From: Macrothele yani
Taxonomy: Eukaryota > Arthropoda > Arachnida > Araneae > Macrothelidae
Direction: 5' to 3'
Length of the DNA: 64,000 bases
Assembly (NCBI GenBank): GCA_039090855.1
Contig: CM076997.1
Coordinates: forward strand, 169,352,709 to 169,416,708
The position numbers and the translations under genes are program-made. Below the pieces are notes generated by a model that worked only from the letters and a program-made list of their open reading frames with translations, was not told the origin of the DNA and searched no databases. Below are positions 23,287 to 35,225 of this stretch, in pieces; the first letter of the stretch is position 1, and each line of letters starts with the position of its first letter.

Positions 23287-24870
23287 TGTATATTTTTTAC
23301 AGCAGCTTTTGCAATGTTAATAGCTCGGATGTACAATGGCATCATATTGAAGGAAATAAAAATTTAGAAAAATAGTAGCCAGCTCTTTGCTTCTAGTCCC
23401 CATATCTTTCGATATAACTGGATAACCAACTTTTATATTTTTTTCACTCCAAGAAAACTGGTTTTGCATAATCTAAATTCAGCTAGGATTTTCTCCATTT
23501 CAAATAAAAACAACAACACAAGAAAACGCAAAATGTTTGTTCTAACTTTTTCTGTGGATTTTTTTGCTAACAACATTTCAAAAAGCACGAATGAAAATGA
23601 ATGTTCAGTTCCTTTTAAAGACATTTCCGAGAGCGTCATAAAGCTGCACTACGTGTTACTGCATTCTAAACACCGCATATCTTTTCTTTGTGTCCACGAA
23701 ACAGAATTCGTAATGTTCTCCCTAAGACCAAATACGTAGATAATGACCACAAAAATCGCACAATAGTGCTTCTCTCTTCTGCCACAGACAGGAACTGAAT
23801 AACCGTGTTAAGAATGATATAAAAGTATCCAGTTTGATTTAGTAATTTTCTTCAGCTTTCGGCAAAGCCATAGATTTTTCTGCAGCGTTGTCGTTCTCTG
23901 GAGAGAGGTCATGTAATTCACTTAAGAATCATCTTTCATTTGCAACTCTGAAAGCTCCCAAACCAGCAGCGTGATTCAGCTGCATAATCGCCAGTAATGT
24001 ATTTGTGTGGTAGGCGAGTGTTGGGAGTTCTAATCCCGTTGTCACCATGTAGTAAGAGAGGCTTCTGCTGATGTAACGTGAATGCCTGGATGGATCCCGG
24101 GGAATTGGCCCTGAACATATGAACTACTTGTGGATGTTATTTCTGAGATTTGGGATATTTCTCACAGCATTGAACCAGCTATCAAATATGGAAGATCTCC
24201 GGCTGAGAAACCTGCAGGAGGTTCAAGCTCTACTTAGGCTGTTGTACCACAGTACACAAGTTAGCGTCTATCATTTACATATTGGCTGTTGTTCCACGAA
24301 GAACAAAAAACAGTCAACATTTAAATATGGTCTGCTGTGCCACGAATACCATTAAAGCTTTCTAAAATTAAAATTAAAAGTATAAAATAAAAATTGCCGA
24401 AAAGGCTACTACATTAGTTCTCTTGTTCACAGAAGTCATACAATACCAGTATTGTATGACTGAAAAGAGGATATACCAGTATTGGTAAAATTATCCAGGC
24501 TGGAAAGACAGAAAGTTTCTTATTTCCCAGAATGAGGAAAGGAGGAGATATTACGTACCGAAGTAATTAGTGAATAACGGGAAAATTCTTTTGAGCTTAC
24601 TTGCGAGAAATCTATATATTAAAAATTACATACTAGAAATATTTGTTATTTTCCATTTCCTATATGAAGCTAAAAATAGCCTGGAAAAGCTCTCAGTACA
24701 AAATCATTTGTTGTGTAATAACGTATGGAGAAAGAAACAGTGACTGCTTAAACGTTTCCACTTTACATACGTCAAAGCATGCCCTAAAATCCGTTCAGAG
24801 CCAAATTCTTTTTATTGTCATGTTCTCTAAATTGCGATTACATCGAGGAAAATGTGTAATAATTCAACAT
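22413..24870. other. Intron sequence without recognised gene
   Basis: AT-rich sequence. It contains a (GA)n tract at about 23250-23285 and a 13-bp-arm palindrome centred at 24447 (AGTCATACAATAC / GTATTGTATGACT). A possible degraded tRNA-like SINE head lies around 23965-24060 (B-box-like GGGAGTTCTAATCCC). No exon or transposase was identified. Confidence 0.45.
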
Positions 24871-24972
24871 CCGATCCACGCAATACCGCTGTCTAATACA
24901 TGATTAAAACTCCACAATACTAAAAGCATCAAGTTTAAAAGATTTATTTACAAGATAAAATATATTAAAAAT

Positions 24973-25017
24973 TGCACAAGATCTTTCCGACCAGCTACTG
25001 GCCCATCTTCAGGGACA
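24973..25017 (-). ncRNA. Hammerhead ribozyme of PLE family 2, degraded
   Basis: Minus strand shows CTGAAGA, a GGCCAG-TAG-CTGGTC helix and GGAAAGATCT-T then GTGCA. The opposite stem I strand reads TGTCC, which does not pair fully with GTGCA, so cleavage is doubtful. The sister copy at 25930-25974 has the restored pairing. Confidence 0.5.
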
Positions 25018-25133
25018 CTGTTACAGTCATACAGGAATTCAGTATTTATAACAAGTTACTGATGAAGTTGCGACGTCTCAATGATGAAACAAGTATGACG
25101 TATTAAGGTCAGATATTGATGCAGTGGCCAAGG

Positions 25134-25821
25134 TTAGGTCATGTTCGGGGGAACGGGATCGGAATATCTCAACACACACCCCTCCCCGGTCCTCCCAATT
25201 AATACTTTCCATGGGTCAGTGACAGCCCATGGGTAATCATCATGACAACAATTAAGTCCAAAATTATAAATAAACAGGTTCTCTGTGAGCAGAATAAATC
25301 TTTTAGAAGTTGGCTTTGCTAAAATGTAAGAGTCACACCAGGCTGAAGTATCAGTCCCTTCGTTAAAAAGTCGAGATAAAGCTTTTGTTGCCGATCCCGT
25401 TCTCACGTGACATTTATGTTCGAACAATCTAGTTCTGAATGTACATGAGGTAAAGCTTATATAGACTCTGTATACATCAATGGGGGTTATTTGTCTTTAA
25501 GGGTATGCAGAACACACAGTGTGAATTCATGGTCACAACGGAATAACGATCCCTTGTGATTATAGTGAATATGTTCCGTGTTCTCTCGCCAAAATCTAAA
25601 TTATGCTTTTTCCATGGATTCCGCAGTGTGGGAATCATGCGTGGGAAATAAGTCACAGAACCTATAAATTTTTTAATGGGAGGGTCCGCACTTTTCAAAG
25701 TGGCGAGTGCCGAACGCTTGCATTTTTTGATTAGTTTAGTTACACAGTCCGAGGAGTAGCCACATGCGTGTGTTGACACACTTCGATCCCGTTCCCCCGA
25801 ACATGACCTAACCTTCGCCAT
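25134..25821 (-). pseudogene. Penelope-like element protein, C-terminal remnants
   Basis: Two minus-strand frames (25821-25477 and 25427-25134) align in order with the intact PLE protein at 58099-59568. KFIGSVTYFPRMIPTLRNPW corresponds to its YVGSVDFNPHIVNLL region. CHDDYPWAVTDPWKVLIG corresponds to its C-terminal NDYYPYVLPEPWSNLVG. The stretch between the frames, which should hold the GIY-YIG nuclease, is deleted or frameshifted. The sequence is too different from the 58-kb element to be the same family. Confidence 0.7.
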
Positions 25822-25929
25822 TGCATTGAAGTCTGACCTTAATACGTCATACTTGTTTCATCATTGACACGCCACAACTTCATCAGTAACTTGTTATAAA
25901 TACTGAATTCCTGTATAAGACTGTAACAG

Positions 25930-25974
25930 TGCACCTGAAGATCGACCAATAGCTGGTCGGAAAGATCTTGTGCA
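25930..25974 (+). ncRNA. Hammerhead ribozyme of PLE family 2, intact core
   Basis: In order: stem I strand TGCAC, CTGAAGA (matching CUGANGA), one unpaired T, helix II CGACCA-ATAGC-TGGTCG, GAAA, a minimal stem III within AGATCT, cleavage-site T, and closing stem I GTGCA. All helices pair perfectly. AGATCT is self-complementary, which fits the small PLE-associated hammerheads reported to work as dimers. It would self-cleave the PLE transcript after 25969. It sits in the inverted cap, so it is on the opposite strand to the PLE body. Confidence 0.7.
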
Positions 25975-26809
25975 ATTTTTTATATCTTTTATCTTGTAAA
26001 TAAATCTTTTAAACTTGGTGCATTTAGCATTGTGGAGTTGTAATCGTGTATTACACAGCGGTATTGTGTGGATCGGGTGTTTTCGTGCACGAGGATTTTT
26101 TATTTAGTTAAATATTTCCACTTTATTGGTTAACGAAGTTAAAGCAAAGGATCATTGACAAGATCTTTCAGTTTGGCATGCTGGATTTGCTATCAATATT
26201 TCAAAATGTTCAAATGAAAGTTGAACTGTTGATTTGCTTGTAATACTGTATTTTTCTCCAGGAGCATTTTTAAACATAGGGTTTTACTTATCATAATCAA
26301 TTATATTTATGGCTTCTTATTTGCTTGATTTTTAAGAGACAAAGAGATTAAAGACATTATTGCGCTTGTTTTAATGATACTTTGACTTATTCGTTTTCAT
26401 AACACATTCTTCAAACCGCATGGTGTGGCGTCCCTTTCCCTCTTTCTCTCTCTTTCTCTCTCTCTGCCTAATTTTTTTAAAACTGAACATCCCATTTTCT
26501 AATGACAATAATTCATTATACATTCTGTTCTTGTTACAGATTGAAATTTTATTTTACTTGCTGGCGAAGAAACGTTCTCTGAAATGTTTATTTTTTGTAT
26601 GGTTTACCTTTACTTTCACGGCATATGACAATGAGCATATTGTTTTTTGAGCAAATTTAATTTCAGAAGTTTCAAGAGCTACTGAATACGAACAAGAAAC
26701 TGCATGACCAGTTTCGCGTAATAAATTAACTATTGTGTTGATGTGAATGAAATATCCGGCAAAGGAGTAGCACACGCGGACGGCAATAACGGTAAAGTAG
26801 GAGAACTTA

Positions 26810-27800
26810 CCTAGGCAAAATAATCCCCCTAGGCATCCACATAGTTGCCATCTGTCCGTGAAGGCAATGATCCTGGAAAGAAAAAAGTCTTGTGGCTGGG
26901 ACCCGAAGAATTCATCAACTGCACGTTGAACCCCGTTGTCTGTCGTGAACTGTTTCCCGGACAGGAAGTGATCCAGGTGACGAAACAGATGATAGTCTGT
27001 CGGAGACAAGTCCCAGAAATAGGCAGGATTAGGCAGTGCTTCATAGCCCAAGGCACTTAATGTCAGCATCGTTCGTTGCGCGACATGAGGGCGGCCGTTG
27101 TCCTGGAGCAGAAAAACACCATGTCTGTTGACCAAAGCCGGTTGTTTCCGCAGTGATGGTTTGGCTTGTTGCCAAGAAACTTATCAGTTATCCCGGCTGT
27201 GGACCACCAGACAAGGAGCATCATCTCTTGGTGTATATGGGTGGCTTAGTATGCAGTCCAGCAGGCTGTGCCTTCCGTTGTGCAGATCGTTTCCGATTAT
27301 CGTAAAGTACCCACTTCTCATCGCAGGTGAAAATTCGATGCAGTAGAGGTTCCTGTTTATTCCTGGCAAGTAGCAACGCTCAGACTTCCAAACGCCTAGT
27401 CTTGTCGGCAGTTGTCAACTCATGCGGCAGCCACATGTCCAGCTTTTTGACATTACCTAGCGCTGCCAGACGCCGAACAACTGTCGCGTGGTGAACACTT
27501 ACCTTTGCCGCTATCTCACGACACGTTTTTCGGGGGTCCGCTTCAAAAACACGTAACAGAGCATTGTAAGAAACAACAACAGGTCGGCGACCACGTATTT
27601 CGTTTGGCAGGTTCATATCTCCGCTTCGAAATTTCACAAACCATTGCCGAATGGTTCGTTCGTTGGGTGTATTCTCCCTAAACGCTTTGTCAACGTTTCG
27701 AGTGGCAATTCCTGTAGAATGGCACAGTTTAAATCCATAAAGGACGATGACTCTCAAATCCGGGGCGTCTGCATGTTTCCTTTGCAAGCCATGTTACATC
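26810..27800 (-). pseudogene. mariner-family transposase relic
   Basis: Minus-strand fragments in order: RVIVLYGFKLCHSTGIATRN and LPNEIRGRRPVVV from 27760 downwards (N-terminal domain and linker); FTCDEKWVLYDN near 27325 (first catalytic Asp, in another frame); LLQDNGRPHVAQ near 27110 (second); and DLSPTDYHLFRHLDHFL near 27010 (third). Then SGKQFTTDNG and RWQLC follow. The motif spacing is DD34D mariner. Frame changes between the motifs make it inactive. Terminal repeats were not clearly identified. Confidence 0.8.
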
Positions 27801-28389
27801 TAAACAAACCACGCCTGAACATTGTTCTTCACACACGTGAGTGCTATTTATACTATCTCTGTGACGCAATACCCGCAACACCTGTGGGCGGTTCTATTCC
27901 GCTGTGGTAGGGGCCTGTCTCTACTGCTCGTTTGCGCTGAACATTTCATTCGCACCAACCCAATAATTAGATGTACGAATTGCGTTGAACAACTGCCGAT
28001 TTATTTTATTTTAATTTCACGTAAGCATTTCTGTAGTGAAATATTGTTTTCAGTCTAAGGCAAATACTTATATTGGGTGAACTCTTTACAAATCTCTCGC
28101 TCAAAATATTTTCCAGAACAAGAGACTTCGTAAAAAACAAATTTTTGGGAGGCAGTGGTAAAGCACAACATGATTCACCAGAGCATGTCTGAAAATTTCT
28201 TAATGTTTCATTAAGAAAAGGAAGAAATAACCTTGAATCGTTTTAGTATTGTACTGGTTGTAGAAGTAGCATAATACCAATCACACGGGAAAGATATTTT
28301 TTGTAAACACTGATACACTATAATAGTTGATGTTTCGAATATACAGAGTGATCCAAAATTATCTTTACAACTTTGACCCTCAATAAAAC

Positions 28390-29960
28390 CTAAACGAGAT
28401 AAGATAGCGAATTTCTGTTTTTTGTAAAAAAAGTACGTGCTTACAGTATCACTTTGTCCGTCAGTCTGCCCGTCTGTGGATACCATATCTCTGCAGATGG
28501 CGTAAATGCAGATGTTATTGAATTCAAAATGCATTTTATCCCATATCATTGCTCCTAAATATCCGACAGAAAAATTCCTTTTTCCCTCTCCAAAACCATT
28601 TATAACGAAGATTAGTTTCGGTGCAGTATCTATTTTCAAGTAACGCACACTTTTTCCGTTAGGAGGCGCATAGTTTTATTACGATTTTCCTGATATCTCT
28701 GTTTCTAAATGATCGATTTGAAAAATTATTTTTGCATCCAATAGAATTCCTGGTGGGGAATGTTTTGCATATAATATTTTGGTAAAGAACGGTTTCGCCA
28801 TTAGGAGGGTAAGTGTATATTTCTTTTTCTGATGTATTTGCAGCAATATCTGCTATTCTCAAAACTCGATTGAAAAATATTCTTTTCTGGTCAGATACCG
28901 GTCACCACGAAAAACTTGTTCAAAATACCTTCTGCTTAAAGTAATTTATAATATTTTCGCCAGGAGGCGTAGGGCTATACCTCCTTTTCTCGATATATCA
29001 GCTACTAACACTGTTTTGAAAAATTCTTACCTTGTTGCAGAGCGTTTCTGGTGCGAAATGTTTTGTATACAATTCCAAATTTTTTTATCGTACAAATGTG
29101 CCACAAGATGGCAGCAATATCTGCGCGTCTGAAAATCTGATTGAAAAATCCTTTTTCAGTTAGATACTGCTAACTACGAAAAATATTTGTGGGCCTTTCT
29201 TTCCCAAAATAATGCAAAATTTTCCCGCTAGGGCACAAATGCTTAATTCCTCAATATTTTTGCTTATAAAACTCTGATTTAAAAAAATCTGTCAACACCA
29301 GATATAATTTGTCTTGTAAAACACCTTGCCTATGCTCTTAGTTTCGTAGTTCATTTTATTTTATTTTATTTTATTTTGTATTTCCCAATTCTAGCGCTAA
29401 GTGGTGCTAGTGTGTATTTCTGTTTGCAGCTGTATCTTCGATTCCAAAAGTCCTATTTAAAATTCTTCTTTTTTTACTTTATGCCATTCGCTACATTAAA
29501 GATGGGGAACGTTGTCTTTGTTTAATAACTGCACAGTTTTCTCACTAGGGGGCGTAAATATCAAACCCTGCTATAGCTATTTTTGCTTCCAGGAGACATA
29601 AAAATTGTTTTCTTTATCATAGCGTGTGCTATAAAGAATACTTTTCCGTTATTCAAAATTCTTCCGCTAGGTGGCGTAAATCTATATCATATCTTCTATA
29701 TCTCTTCTGCTGTTTGATTTGGATACACCTTTGTCTCTGATATCCTCATTCATCTATAAGAAACTTTTTGTGCATAATTTATGAATTTTCGTATCATACT
29801 TTTCAGCCGCAATTGGGAGAATTTAGCTATTTCTATTCCTAGATGTTTTATCGATTGTAGAAATCCGATAGATTTTCTTTGCAACGGGTTCCGTTGACTA
29901 CGAATCACTTTGAAATATTTTATTCATGACAAATCCGTTCAAATGACGTGCTCATTAAAA
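28390..29960 (-). repeat. Long dispersed repeat of degenerate units (family R1), inverse copy
   Basis: On the minus strand it ends with the GACGGAC-type cap and an AGTACGTGC-like hairpin end near 28425-28475, as in the copy at 21620-22320. About eight diverged units of 150-200 bp run through it. On the + strand they show (A/G)GG(A/C)GGCGTA, GATATCTCT and GATTGAAAAATnnTTTTTC blocks. No reading frame of interest. It occupies most of the intron before the exon at 30109. Confidence 0.55.
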
Positions 29961-30108
29961 CCAAAAGTTCGGTGTCTTCTTTCTTGTTTGTTAAATGTGC
30001 GGAAATGTTGTATCTTTCTCAGAGCCCCATCCAAGTTCATATAATTTTAAATATTCATCGAGTTGTGCAATGTTTGTGTAAGAATTTTCTTTCATTCGTC
30101 TTTTGCAG

Positions 30109-30235
30109 CTGTATTACTATAACGAAAAGGGTTTGGCACGAAAAGATTACACGCCTCACAGAGAAAAGGACTCAGAAATATTTTCAAAATTTGGAACCTT
30201 AAGCCCCGTGAAAACTGTTTACGACTTTACCACAA
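30109..30235 (+). CDS. Host gene exon 3
   Basis: The acceptor TTTTGCAG ends at 30108 and the donor CACAA|GTAAGT follows 30235. It enters in phase 0 and leaves in phase 1, and is 127 bp long. The translation starts LYYYNEKGLARKDYTPHREK and ends TVYDFTT. There is no ATG, so a simple start-to-stop search misses it. The YYYNEKG motif, followed 20-30 residues later by a VYDF stretch that leads into the exon 4 Cys strand, is the middle of a LolA-like domain. The frame used is the only one matching exons 2 and 4 in phase. Confidence 0.65.
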
Positions 30236-30397
30236 GTAAGTGTTTACATTTTGAATAGTGGCTGATATCATACTTGCGACTGTTACTGTAAAATTATTAA
30301 CGGCTGTAACGTATACTCTCGATTCACTTTCCTTTTGATTTTTACTATCTCTGGTTATTTTATTTTACTATGTAAATTATCTTCTTACTGAACGAGA

Positions 30398-30741
30398 TGT
30401 TATTTCTCCCGCTGAATGAGATCTGGCAATGAGTGTAAGTCATGACGTGGTGGTAGCCAGTATAAATAGGCGCGTTCAACGATACCTAGGAGAGCTGTTG
30501 TTTATGTGCGAGAGAGCTTTTTGTTGATGTGCGTAGGGAGAGCTTTTTGTTTGTGTTACGTGAGAGAGCTTTTATGTGTAAAGAGATCTTCGTTTATGTG
30601 AGTAGAGCTTCGTGTATGTTGGAGGATACCAGGACTTTCTCTGAATAAAGCTTGTGTTGTAAGTACGTTTTTCTCAGTTCATAGTTCTGTCAGATCTCTG
30701 TCTGGCTGTTAGGTTTATTTCATTAGTTGTTATTATTAACA
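30398..30741 (+). promoter_or_regulatory. LTR-like segment with TATA box and polyadenylation signal
   Basis: Possible ends TGTTATT and ATTAACA are short inverted repeats as in LTRs. Inside lie a TATAAATAG box at about 30470 and AATAAAG at about 30643, in the order and spacing expected of U3-R. Between them is a set of 'gagagcttt' short repeats. I see no primer site, coding region or convincing target duplication, so a solo LTR is only one option; an antisense-independent promoter is another. Confidence 0.35.
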
Positions 30742-31026
30742 ACCAGCATAAGACTTTATTCATCTTAATTACTACTACAACATTACTAGCAGTTAAAAGC
30801 TTGTTTATTATTATTACTACACTACTAGCAGGAAAGTTTATTCATGATATAATTAACAAACAACAAGCATTAGAAGAAGCTTAGTAGAAGAAGTTGAATT
30901 CATTATACGGCTGAAGATAAAAATAAGAAAGAAAAAGGAATTTTATGAACCTCCGTAGGGATGCCTATCATAGCTTTGTGATGTGTGTGATGATTAAGGT
31001 CTTTGTCTAGCCCACTGTTTGCTCTC

Positions 31027-31112
31027 ACTTTAAGTACTTAAGGCTTAATTCAATTATGAATGAATATTAAGTACTCAATTACTTAAGTGCTTAATATTCA
31101 TTCAATTATGCT
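31027..31112. repeat. Small palindromic element
   Basis: AATGAATATTAAG is inverted as CTTAATATTCATT, and the outer CACTTTAAGTACTTAAG matches in reverse CACTGAGTACTTAAG. The 86-bp unit could fold almost end to end. A tiny MITE is likely; no flanking duplication is clear. Confidence 0.5.
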
Positions 31113-33242
31113 TAAGTACTCAGTGAAAAAAAATGCCTTCCCGAAAATAAAGACGTTTGCAGTTTTTTAAGCGCCAAGTTTTCTCTAAGAACATGGAAAG
31201 CTCTAAATGTAGATTAAATTGTTTCCACAGTTTTCTACAGTACGTGAGATTAAACCAGTTCTCTGAGTTGACAAACGAATGTAGCAGTCAGCTGAAGAAA
31301 GTCTTGATTCAGAGCTTCCTTCTAAGAAAGGGTCATTAAAGTCTTAAGCCATCAGTATTCTAAGTGTCTCATGCTTTTAGTAGGAAACCGTTTGGCACTA
31401 CTGATGCAGTAAAGGATGAATACCAGTAAACAGACAAAGCATGCTGACGAACTAAGAATTTTCCATTTCTCTTCCAGCGCAAGTGAAGCAGTTCAGATAC
31501 TAAACGATCAAGCACGAGTTTTCGGAAGAATACGCTTTCGAAACATCTGTTGTGAAAATGATACCCTCTGCGAATGTGTCCTTTTTGTTTCTGAATCATA
31601 TTTGAATGATATGCAAATATCTGATAACTTATTCAGAATTAAGTGCACAGTTGTACGAATTAAAGTTTTAAAATAAAATTTCAGTTCCTTCCATTCGGTG
31701 ACAGACATTCTTTTAGCCGTTAAGTTTAGAGACATGTAGTTGTATCACATGCATGATGCAATTATGTACAACTACCAGGAAATCGAATGGCAATATTACC
31801 GTTATATATCTTAATTGAAATACCGTTCGTTAATATCATTTCAAAGGAAAGGCAGGTTTCGCTAACTTTTGGAATTTGGCGATACATAATTTTATATTGC
31901 CGCTAAACAAACTCCTAGTCCGAAAACTCTGACGTTGGCTTTTTGTATCAGATGAAGTTTGGAAGAGAACTGAGATGTAAACTAACTTATGACTTCTTCT
32001 TTTGAAGTAACTGTCAATTTTCTAAAATGTTCATTCATTTAAAAGTAATGCTTTAATACAGAATCTGGTATGAAAATGAGAAAAACATTCAAATTAAATA
32101 ACGCAACATTTTTGTCGATTAAGGTGTGTTACAATAGAAGAAAAAAACAGGAAGAAAATTAGTAAAAGATACCATCGTTTGTTACGTTAACTGATCGGGG
32201 GAAATGAACTGCCAAAGCTAAATCAGATGTGCAACCGATCATGGGCGCCCATAGCTTAGTTTTCAGGAGGAGGCAAACAAAAATTATAACAGCGAATAAT
32301 ATATGCAAATACCATATGAAAATTTCCGGTGTGCTTTCTTGTTATTTAACCGCTTTTACCACACTCTCAATACATAAATTTAATTGGAATTCAGATGACC
32401 TAAAATCTACGTAAAATAGATTAATAAATCAAACTGCACAGCATGTTAGGCTAATAAGGAAATTTCTTTATCATTTGTTTGATCCTTTTGGTTGCTCATG
32501 CGCAGCGTAAACCCGCAGATAACTGAATTGGTGATCAAGAATGAAAAAAGTACACTCAAGAGAAATTTCTCGGAGAAATTCAGGAGATCTCAGTGAATAG
32601 CTGGTGCAGAGTATGGATATATTTTTCAGTTCTTCGCCTTTCATACTTTTCAATACTGTACGCGTATACTGTCTCCAACAAGCAAAAGGAAATTTCATTA
32701 TTACTCTCTACTGCAAATTTTTACCTTTTCTAATGGAAATTTCCAACGTTTTTCCTATTCTTGAACCATACACATGCATTCAGAACTTCTACAGAAGATT
32801 AGCAATCAGAATCAGTAGTATGGGGACATTCTTGGTATAGAACAGAAAGGGTATGTTCGTTTCTGTTAATGCTTCGATTCGTGCCATAGTAGCTCTCGGC
32901 CAAGTTGTTTAGTCTAGTAGCCGCGAACGACACGGAATTACGGGGATTTGTGAGTCAAACACAAATCCCACCACACAAACATCCAAGATGTCTTCTTTTT
33001 CCATGAGCAAAACTTATTCTGCTCTTTACATTTTCTACCCAGACAAAGCCTCATGATTAATTTATTCGTAACTATTCCTATCCGTCCAACACGCTTTTTA
33101 ACTCGAGATTTAATGGGGTGTAGACCATGACAATATAATACACGCAGAGTGATTTTGTTTTATAATCTTCACAATACACTTGAACTGTTATCTGAACTGG
33201 CTGCATTTTACACACAAAAAAATACTGCAGGAAAAGTCTTTT
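31113..33242. other. Intron sequence without recognised gene
   Basis: Two kilobases of AT-rich sequence with only short open frames. I found no splice-bounded exon in phase with the host gene, no RNA gene and no mobile-element signature. Confidence 0.5.
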
Positions 33243-33464
33243 TTGGGTTGGAGGTTTAATGATCACCGTGAGCAACTCAGTGGGCTATAAGCAGTCGCCT
33301 GTCCCTAATTTAGGGCTACTGGTTCCAGGGAAGAGAGAGAGAGAGAGAGAGCCAGTGCCGTAATACAAACACAACATCCATGCCTCACCGGGATTCGAAC
33401 CCGTACCCAAATCAAACGAATGATCAGAAGCAATCGCGTAAACCACTGCACCACTGGGGCGGCG
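33243..33464 (-). mobile_element. SINE family A
   Basis: On the minus strand: tRNA-like head with GGCGCAGTGG-like A box and GGTTCGAATCC B box (ending near 33464), then the family body, with a (GA/CT)n expansion at 33330-33350, and the tail near 33243. It is complete in structure; no clear target duplication. Confidence 0.8.
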
Positions 33465-34512
33465 GTAGAGTTTTATCTATTCTGTTTCTGTTGCTGCTAC
33501 ATGGAGCAAGGAAGGAAAACAAAAGGAAAGGAAAGAAACTTGATGGTTTTGTTCTTAGACGTGTGTACAAGGCTTTCAAAACCGCGAATTCTGAACTGAA
33601 CAATAGGCTATTACTTGATGTTGGTTTAAAACAGCCTTTATTGAGCAGAATAGTAGAGTGGGAGACGAGAAATCACGTCGTCTCAAAAAAACATAGAAAA
33701 CCCCACATCAGGGAAAAAGTAACAGCTTATGTACAGGCAAATTGAATATGATGATGATATGCACAGAGACAAAGAGGAAATTGCAGATGAAGTAAAGAAG
33801 ACAAGTAAAAAATAGGTCGCCGTCAATCAGGAGTAACTGAAGTCCACACAGCGCAGGTAGCCAGCTAGGTAGGAGAGTCCAATGCAGGAAGTACGGGCGA
33901 AGAGTGCGGTAGAGAAGCGGCACCACAATCATAGTCAGGAAGGGAGAATTCCCAGAGATGCGGAACCACGGTGAGTAAGGAGACCAGGATGCGTAGAAGG
34001 AATCCAAGATTGAACGAGCGCGTGCAGAGGCATTGTCCAAGTGTAGCCTGGCAGTGAGTCGAGCCCGGAAGTAAAGCCGAAGGGTATCACTGGCACGAAG
34101 AACGGAGACGGACGAAGTAACAGTTCTGAGATATTGGTGATACACGTAAATAATGTGCTTAACCAGGAAAAAACCATAAGAACAAACAGACGGCAGACGC
34201 ACTGGCGGAGACACTGTGCGGAGAAGGTAGTGATAGGCATCTGACGAAAGATCAGCAGAGCTGATGTGACAAGGGCAGCAGTACGATGTGATGGAAGTAT
34301 TCCTTGATGTCAGGCCTGAAGCGAACAGGCAGTCATTTCTAATGCCACAGTTTTATATCTGAGGATGCTATGCTGGAATTTCCTTAGCAGCAAAAAATGT
34401 GTTTGCGATTTTGTACATCAGTTAAACGTTTCCCTTACAACACATTGTAGCATTTTCCACATAATATCTAACACATTATCCCATCTGGAGAGGAGATTTG
34501 AAATAATGTCAT
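33465..34512. other. Unassigned sequence, possible transposon fragment
   Basis: Between two SINEs, an open stretch at about 33500-33745 (+) reads KRKGKKLDGFVLRRVYKAFK and continues for some 50 residues, vaguely like the N-terminal region of some DDE transposases, but nothing else supports that. 33830-34320 is more GC-rich and does not resemble anything I know. Confidence 0.25.
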
Positions 34513-34521
34513 ACCAAGTTT

Positions 34522-34741
34522 TTTTTATTATTGAAGGTTTAACGACCACCGTAAGCAACTCAATGGGCTATTAGCAGTCGCCCGTCCCTAATTCAGGGTC
34601 ACTGGCTTCAGGGAAGGGAGAGAGCCAGCGCCAGTAAGACAAACACAACATCTATGCCTCACCGGGATTCGAACCCAGACCCCATCTCGAACGAATGATC
34701 AGAAGCCATCGCTTAGACCACTGCGCCACCGGGGCGGCCGC
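34522..34741 (-). mobile_element. SINE family A with target duplication
   Basis: A complete minus-strand copy with B box GGTTCGAATCC near 34680 and head near 34735. ACCAAGTTT flanks it at 34513-34521 and 34742-34750. Confidence 0.85.
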
Positions 34742-35027
34742 ACCAAGTTTCAGGTCTTCGGTAATGCAACCATATTCGACAGCTTTTTGTACCTACTGAT
34801 CATTTTGGATGCGAAATCAATTGAAGTGTCATAGTTCAACTAAAACGCAATTTCTTTTAAACTTCTGCACAGAGTTGGAAATATGTCTAAAATTTTAGAC
34901 CCGGACCATCAGGACGTCACATAATTCGACCCGACTCGGAACCGACCCGAACTTGGCCCGGACAAATCTTCTTTGAACTATAAATTCGAAACTCAATTTA
35001 TAATTACGCATAATTATATATATATGA

Positions 35028-35225
35028 TATAGGGCGCTCAAAAAGTCTCTCCGCAATGGATCGTAGGTTATATAGAAATCAAACAGATGTGTTACGGGAA
35101 CGTATAATCTACTGACTTACGGGAAGTGTTGAAACAGTCGTCCTTCATTTGCAAGACATAACCTAACTGTTTTACACATGTTTCCAAACACATCTACGCG
35201 AGTCAAAAAGTCCCTCCATAATAAT
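35028..35225 (+). mobile_element. Possible Tc1/mariner end fragment
   Basis: GGGCGCTCAAAAAGTCTCTC near 35032 and GAGTCAAAAAGTCCCTCC near 35203 resemble the terminal sequences of some Tc1/mariner elements, here in the same orientation about 170 bp apart. No transposase follows. Weak evidence. Confidence 0.3.

Larger units (their letters stand above)
24871..26076 (-). mobile_element. Penelope-like element (PLE) family 2, decayed, with about 290-bp inverted ends
   Basis: The minus strand carries the 3' half of a PLE coding region, ending at 25134 and followed by a 3' untranslated arm (25133-24871). An inverted copy of that arm caps the other end (25784-26076), so the two ends are near-mirror images, beginning with CCGATCCACGCAATACCGCT on the left. 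Each arm carries a hammerhead-type motif. The body between the arms is about 620 bp, so the element is strongly 5'-truncated. Confidence 0.75.
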
